NCBI GenBank assembly: GCA_028291485.1
Contig: JAQGHZ010000622.1
Coordinates: 1 to 8,436 of the forward strand
Reading direction: 5' to 3'
Source: Rubritepida sp.
GTDB taxonomy: Bacteria > Pseudomonadota > Alphaproteobacteria > Acetobacterales > Acetobacteraceae
Length of the DNA: 8,436 nucleotides
This document shows positions 8,201 to 8,436 of the stretch, piece after piece. Within the stretch, counting starts at the first letter, position 1. Each line of letters begins with the position of its first letter. The position numbers and the translations under genes are program-made. The notes under the pieces are model-generated. The model did not search any database. It was not told the origin of the DNA and saw only the letters and a list, made by a program, of their open reading frames with translations.

Positions 8201-8256
8201 TCAACAGGCCGAACCATTCCCACGAATTGATCAGGTGGCCGATTGGATTCTTGCAT
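2212..8256 (-). CDS. Giant DUF4011 / SF1 helicase / Vsr-type nuclease / DUF3320 protein
   Basis: This is an intact 2014-residue helicase-nuclease, presumably cytoplasmic (no signal peptide or membrane segment). Numbering is from the ATG at 8256. Residues about 20-140 look like a beta-sandwich. Residues 195-305 carry a Cys237-His263-Glu299 pattern like transglutaminase folds. DUF4011 begins near 394 (ERWQKKLLDLTLRNRLLNF). The SF1 core shows motif I GPPGTGKS (713-720), motif II FDEASQ (1332-1337), motif III VGDPMQLPP (1356-1364), motif IV WHYRSR (1403-1408), motif V VQGDERD (1532-1538) and motif VI NVAVTRAR (1571-1578), so ATP hydrolysis and translocation or unwinding are expected. About 600 mostly helical residues sit between motifs I and II. 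A Vsr/MTES-type PD-(D/E)XK nuclease spans about 1630-1722 (E1636, D1661, E1678-x-D1680). An Ala/Glu/Ser-rich linker (about 1743-1762) precedes DUF3320 (about 1860-1915). All key residues are present. Proteins with this order are usually annotated as DUF3320 or DUF4011 helicases, and I recall one being reported as an antiphage factor (Hhe). The domain calls are secure; the defence role is inference. Confidence 0.93.
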   Translation of the reverse strand: MQESNRPPDQFVGMVRPVEPAIASIAVDFAPQLTYASYQNAFPVVRQLSIANVGLTEIRQCKLELTSSPPFLRAKTWVIERIEANATLTLTDRKIELDAGYLAGLNEAERGEVRLILSTPDAVLGEHHFPVRLLARDEWGGVNDMAQLLPTFVMPNDPAVARLLLAAAERLAAHGHPSGLDGYQSGNAQRAYLLTAAIYSAIAALGIHYAEPPASFELRGQKVRRPTVIAEDRLATCLDTTLLFAAALEAAGLHPVLLLFEGHAAVGAWLAKRTLATAVETDPMEIRKAIASRELVVFETTGVTHRPPMPMEAAQAALAPRLSEEQAGNFRAAIDVRRARSGGIMPLASHEPMRRTTADGEALPTGDLPLPAAPSFADLPPEAVEVKPTTASGRLERWQKKLLDLTLRNRLLNFPESAKSKTIPFLCTDVAYMEDRLSGGASLKIISLPEQNPLGERDAALYRDARGKDLHRGFAEEALRRDELPSLLEGPQLEARLTELYRQVRNDLAEGGANTLFLAIGFLRWKKKPEDDRSYRAPLLLLPAKLERRSATSRFTLRFHEDEPRFNATLAQFLDRDFDLKLPYANGDLPMESQGIDVPRLLAAMRQAVREVPGMEVLDEAALSTFSFAKFLMWKDLVERTEALRGNRVVRHLLDTPDQPFQMAQGGGAAFRDERDLDRTYAPAEIINLLPADSSQTAASMAAAEGRDFVIVGPPGTGKSQTIANMIANCLAVGKTVLFVAEKTAALDVVYRRLREHGLGDHCIELHSNKTDRRHFLKQLKAAWEHGQADSASEWVAVNERLRLRRDQLNAYVHALHGVHPNGWTPYQALGVALRADGKPALDLGWTAGDTQDAATLREMEELAEQLGQTFAAVGRDPALELVDSAEWSSGWQERLLAAAQTLRNAADLLIAAAQAYGASLGLASRDDPSPAGIQPLLGLASALRRSRGRDLSTAFDPDFERCAEALAGLRRAIIGYREEERGLAAFFAESSVRSMDIDALDLQWRQAKVAFWPSSVLAKRKIGSLLQSYAAKGQAKPERDLSPLRRMKDSLQEIDRNLLVGKRLAVNGLATDLPLLQEIIDDAGALHHAARLPELDRGTLVQLLRDGPGKDTLLQSGDRLIAASGGLETALAAFREVAGVNAAAGEPTLAALGARVGALLEARHLLRDWSAWCRVRNQAVARRLASLVALVEQGDTKPAEARAAFRLGYARWWLPQVLDSDPVLREFRRFQHENAIEDFRQIDELVRSHASRRVIGALAHGLPGVQSVARNSELGLLRHQMDLQRPSQSIREMIGRMPQNFAKLAPCMLMSPLSIAQYLPPDQALFDVVIFDEASQITTWDAVGAIARARQTIIVGDPMQLPPTYFFGRHEEDDEVAEYERDLESILDEARAAGIPVRDLRWHYRSRSESLIAFSNHHYYQNRLVTFPSPAVDDRAVHLRKVPNGIYDRGKSRTNRIEAEAVAAEAVSRMRRWLPMLEKDRPTLGVITFNAQQQSLILDLLDAARRNEPALEWFFAEDRVEATIVKNLENVQGDERDVILFSITFWKDAAGKLAMDFGALNRDGGERRLNVAVTRARQELIVFSGFTADQIDVSRTKALAVQHLKTFLDFAERGAIALPAQDIGSVGGFDSFFEEAVAAHLERRGWSVVPQVGISGFRIDLGVRHPDRAGAYLAGVECDGATYHGSATARDRDKVREQVLRGLGWSILRVWSTDWWYDAKGCADRLHAGLEELLSGSRARRAAEEEAEAAAAAASASASDVAIPDTFEPTCATAVPDWAMEDQAADALTGSDSMPNWFTTGEKAQGYLDRKGLAGYRVTEVAPGRFEMHRAAAIGMGPTGPGQATAHYEPADLAAFEPYPERFFELGYRDTLRGMIVAIVEAESPLRTDVLAQRISRAHGWQRTGARIREQVGLFLHDFDRTMESSGEFLWRKGAAAEIIPFRPPVHEEARRPIGEIPLAELAAVALAQRALLDDPDPARELARHLGVERLATVSRSRLDEALARARLHIDHA
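5780..5805. repeat. Perfect 12-bp inverted repeat with 2-base loop inside the helicase gene
   Basis: The arms GGCGTCCATCCG and CGGATGGACGCC are exact reverse complements around TT. In the mRNA this could fold as an 11-bp GC-rich stem with a GAAC loop. It codes for the GVHPNGWTP stretch (helicase residues about 818-826), which looks conserved in these helicases, so the symmetry may follow from the protein. There is no U-tract after it, so it is not a terminator. Confidence 0.7.
8060..8075. repeat. Perfect 16-bp palindrome inside the helicase 5' region
   Basis: GTAAGCTCGAGCTTAC reads the same on both strands with no spacer. It lies about 180 bases into the helicase gene, in its lower-GC part, across codons for roughly CKLELTS (residues 61-67). 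It could be a dimeric-protein binding site or chance; nothing nearby identifies a regulator. Confidence 0.6.
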
Positions 8257-8262
8257 GTAACG

Positions 8263-8267
8263 CTCCT
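8263..8267 (-). promoter_or_regulatory. Ribosome binding site that sets the helicase start
   Basis: Minus-strand AGGAG lies six bases before the ATG at 8256, near-ideal spacing. The frame stays open upstream to a TTG at 8304, but that codon has no Shine-Dalgarno sequence and would add 16 Arg-rich residues with no family resemblance. The ATG at 8256 is therefore preferred, giving 2014 and not 2030 residues. Confidence 0.8.
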
Positions 8268-8276
8268 GCCGCCGCG

Positions 8277-8304
8277 ATCGTAAATTACGCCGCAATTCAC
8301 GCAA
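8277..8304 (-). promoter_or_regulatory. Possible weak sigma-70-type promoter for the operon
   Basis: Minus-strand TTGCGT (8304-8299) and TACGAT (8282-8277) are separated by 16 bases and match the -35 and -10 consensus at three and four of six positions. Transcription would start roughly 20 bases before the helicase ATG. The pair lies wholly in the 54 bases between the insertion sequence end and the gene. This is weak pattern matching only; the operon might instead be read from a promoter inside the insertion sequence. Confidence 0.25.
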
Positions 8305-8310
8305 GGCTTA

Positions 8311-8328
8311 GAGCCCGTTTGAGAATTC
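8311..8328. repeat. Putative terminal inverted repeat of the insertion sequence
   Basis: Plus-strand GAGCCCGTTTGAGAATTC starts directly after a TTA triplet. It resembles the GAG-starting ends common in alphaproteobacterial IS5-family elements. It overlaps the transposase stop codon by two bases. Its partner copy is outside the window, so the boundary is inferred from position and resemblance only. Confidence 0.5.
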
Positions 8329-8436
8329 ATCCATGAGCGATTCTGCGGAGCAGTAGGCTACCCATGGCGACGTGGATCATGGCCTCGGAGACGTCGAGGC
8401 GTTTCTCGTAATCGCGCACCAAGCGGCGCCAGCGGA
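8327..8436 (-). CDS. IS5-family transposase, last 35 residues (runs off the right edge)
   Basis: The minus-strand frame ending in TGA at 8327-8329 encodes RWRRLVRDYEKRLDVSEAM (first 19 residues) followed by a helix ending LLLRRIAHG. The RRLxxDYE-(10)-AM pattern and the Arg-rich end match the C-terminal helix after the catalytic Glu in IS5-family (IS427/IS1031-like) DDE transposases. The catalytic residues are not in the window, so it is unknown whether the gene is intact or made by frameshifting. The other two minus-strand frames contain early stops, supporting this one. Confidence 0.75.
   Translation of the reverse strand, partial: RWRRLVRDYEKRLDVSEAMIHVAMGSLLLRRIAHG

Larger units (their letters stand above)
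8257..8310. other. 54-bp gap between insertion sequence and helicase gene
   Basis: This is the only non-coding DNA of any length in the window. It holds the helicase ribosome binding site and the possible promoter. Its outer edge reads TTA on the plus strand (8308-8310), directly against the insertion sequence end. That triplet fits a TNA-type target duplication of IS5-family elements and on the minus strand is an in-frame TAA stop. Confidence 0.6.
8311..8436 (-). mobile_element. 3' end of an IS5-family insertion sequence
   Basis: The segment combines the C-terminus of an IS5-type transposase with a terminal inverted repeat just outside its stop codon, the compact layout usual for these elements. 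The element continues past the right edge, so its length, other end and target duplication cannot be confirmed. The transposase is transcribed towards the helicase operon, so read-through from the element could feed the operon. Confidence 0.75.

Noticed and set aside
1074..8256. Restriction-modification system
   Set aside because: Although a Vsr/MTES-type nuclease domain and a helicase are present, no methyltransferase or specificity subunit is in the window.
8257..8304. TTG at 8304 as the helicase start, adding 16 residues
   Set aside because: It has no Shine-Dalgarno sequence and adds an unusual Arg-rich leader, whereas the ATG at 8256 has AGGAG at six bases.

Overview
The window is GC-rich (about two thirds GC by eye), densely coding, and almost entirely transcribed from the minus strand. 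Codon use, the very high third-position GC and the insertion-sequence type suggest a proteobacterium, most likely an alphaproteobacterium (Sphingomonadales- or Acetobacteraceae-like). That placement is inference; the window has no taxonomic marker gene.

Layout, in the direction of transcription (right to left). At 8311-8436 is the 3' end of an IS5-family insertion sequence: the last 35 codons of its transposase and the terminal inverted repeat. Then comes a 54-bp gap holding a good ribosome binding site and a possible weak promoter. At 8256-2212 is one intact gene of 2014 codons for a giant helicase-nuclease. I read its order as: N-terminal beta-sandwich-like region, a region with a transglutaminase-like Cys-His-acid pattern, DUF4011, a superfamily 1 helicase core split by a roughly 600-residue helical insert, a Vsr/MTES-type PD-(D/E)XK nuclease, an Ala/Glu-rich linker and DUF3320. 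Thirteen bases later starts an SbcD/Mre11-like metallophosphoesterase (2198-1074). Its stop codon overlaps by four bases (ATGA) the start of an SbcC/Rad50/YhaN-like ATPase (1077 to the left edge). Only the first 359 residues of the ATPase are inside the window.

The three genes look like one operon: same strand, 13-base and minus 4-base junctions. Together they would encode a helicase with its own nuclease plus a two-subunit Mre11-Rad50-type DNA-end nuclease, which suggests a DNA-end-processing machine. Large DUF4011-helicase-Vsr-DUF3320 proteins have been linked, as I recall, to antiphage defence. Pairing one with a dedicated, non-canonical SbcCD pair next to an insertion sequence makes this a candidate multi-gene defence or repair island. 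No methyltransferase, toxin, CRISPR array, tRNA or rRNA is visible. Every stretch longer than 300 bases is occupied by a gene.
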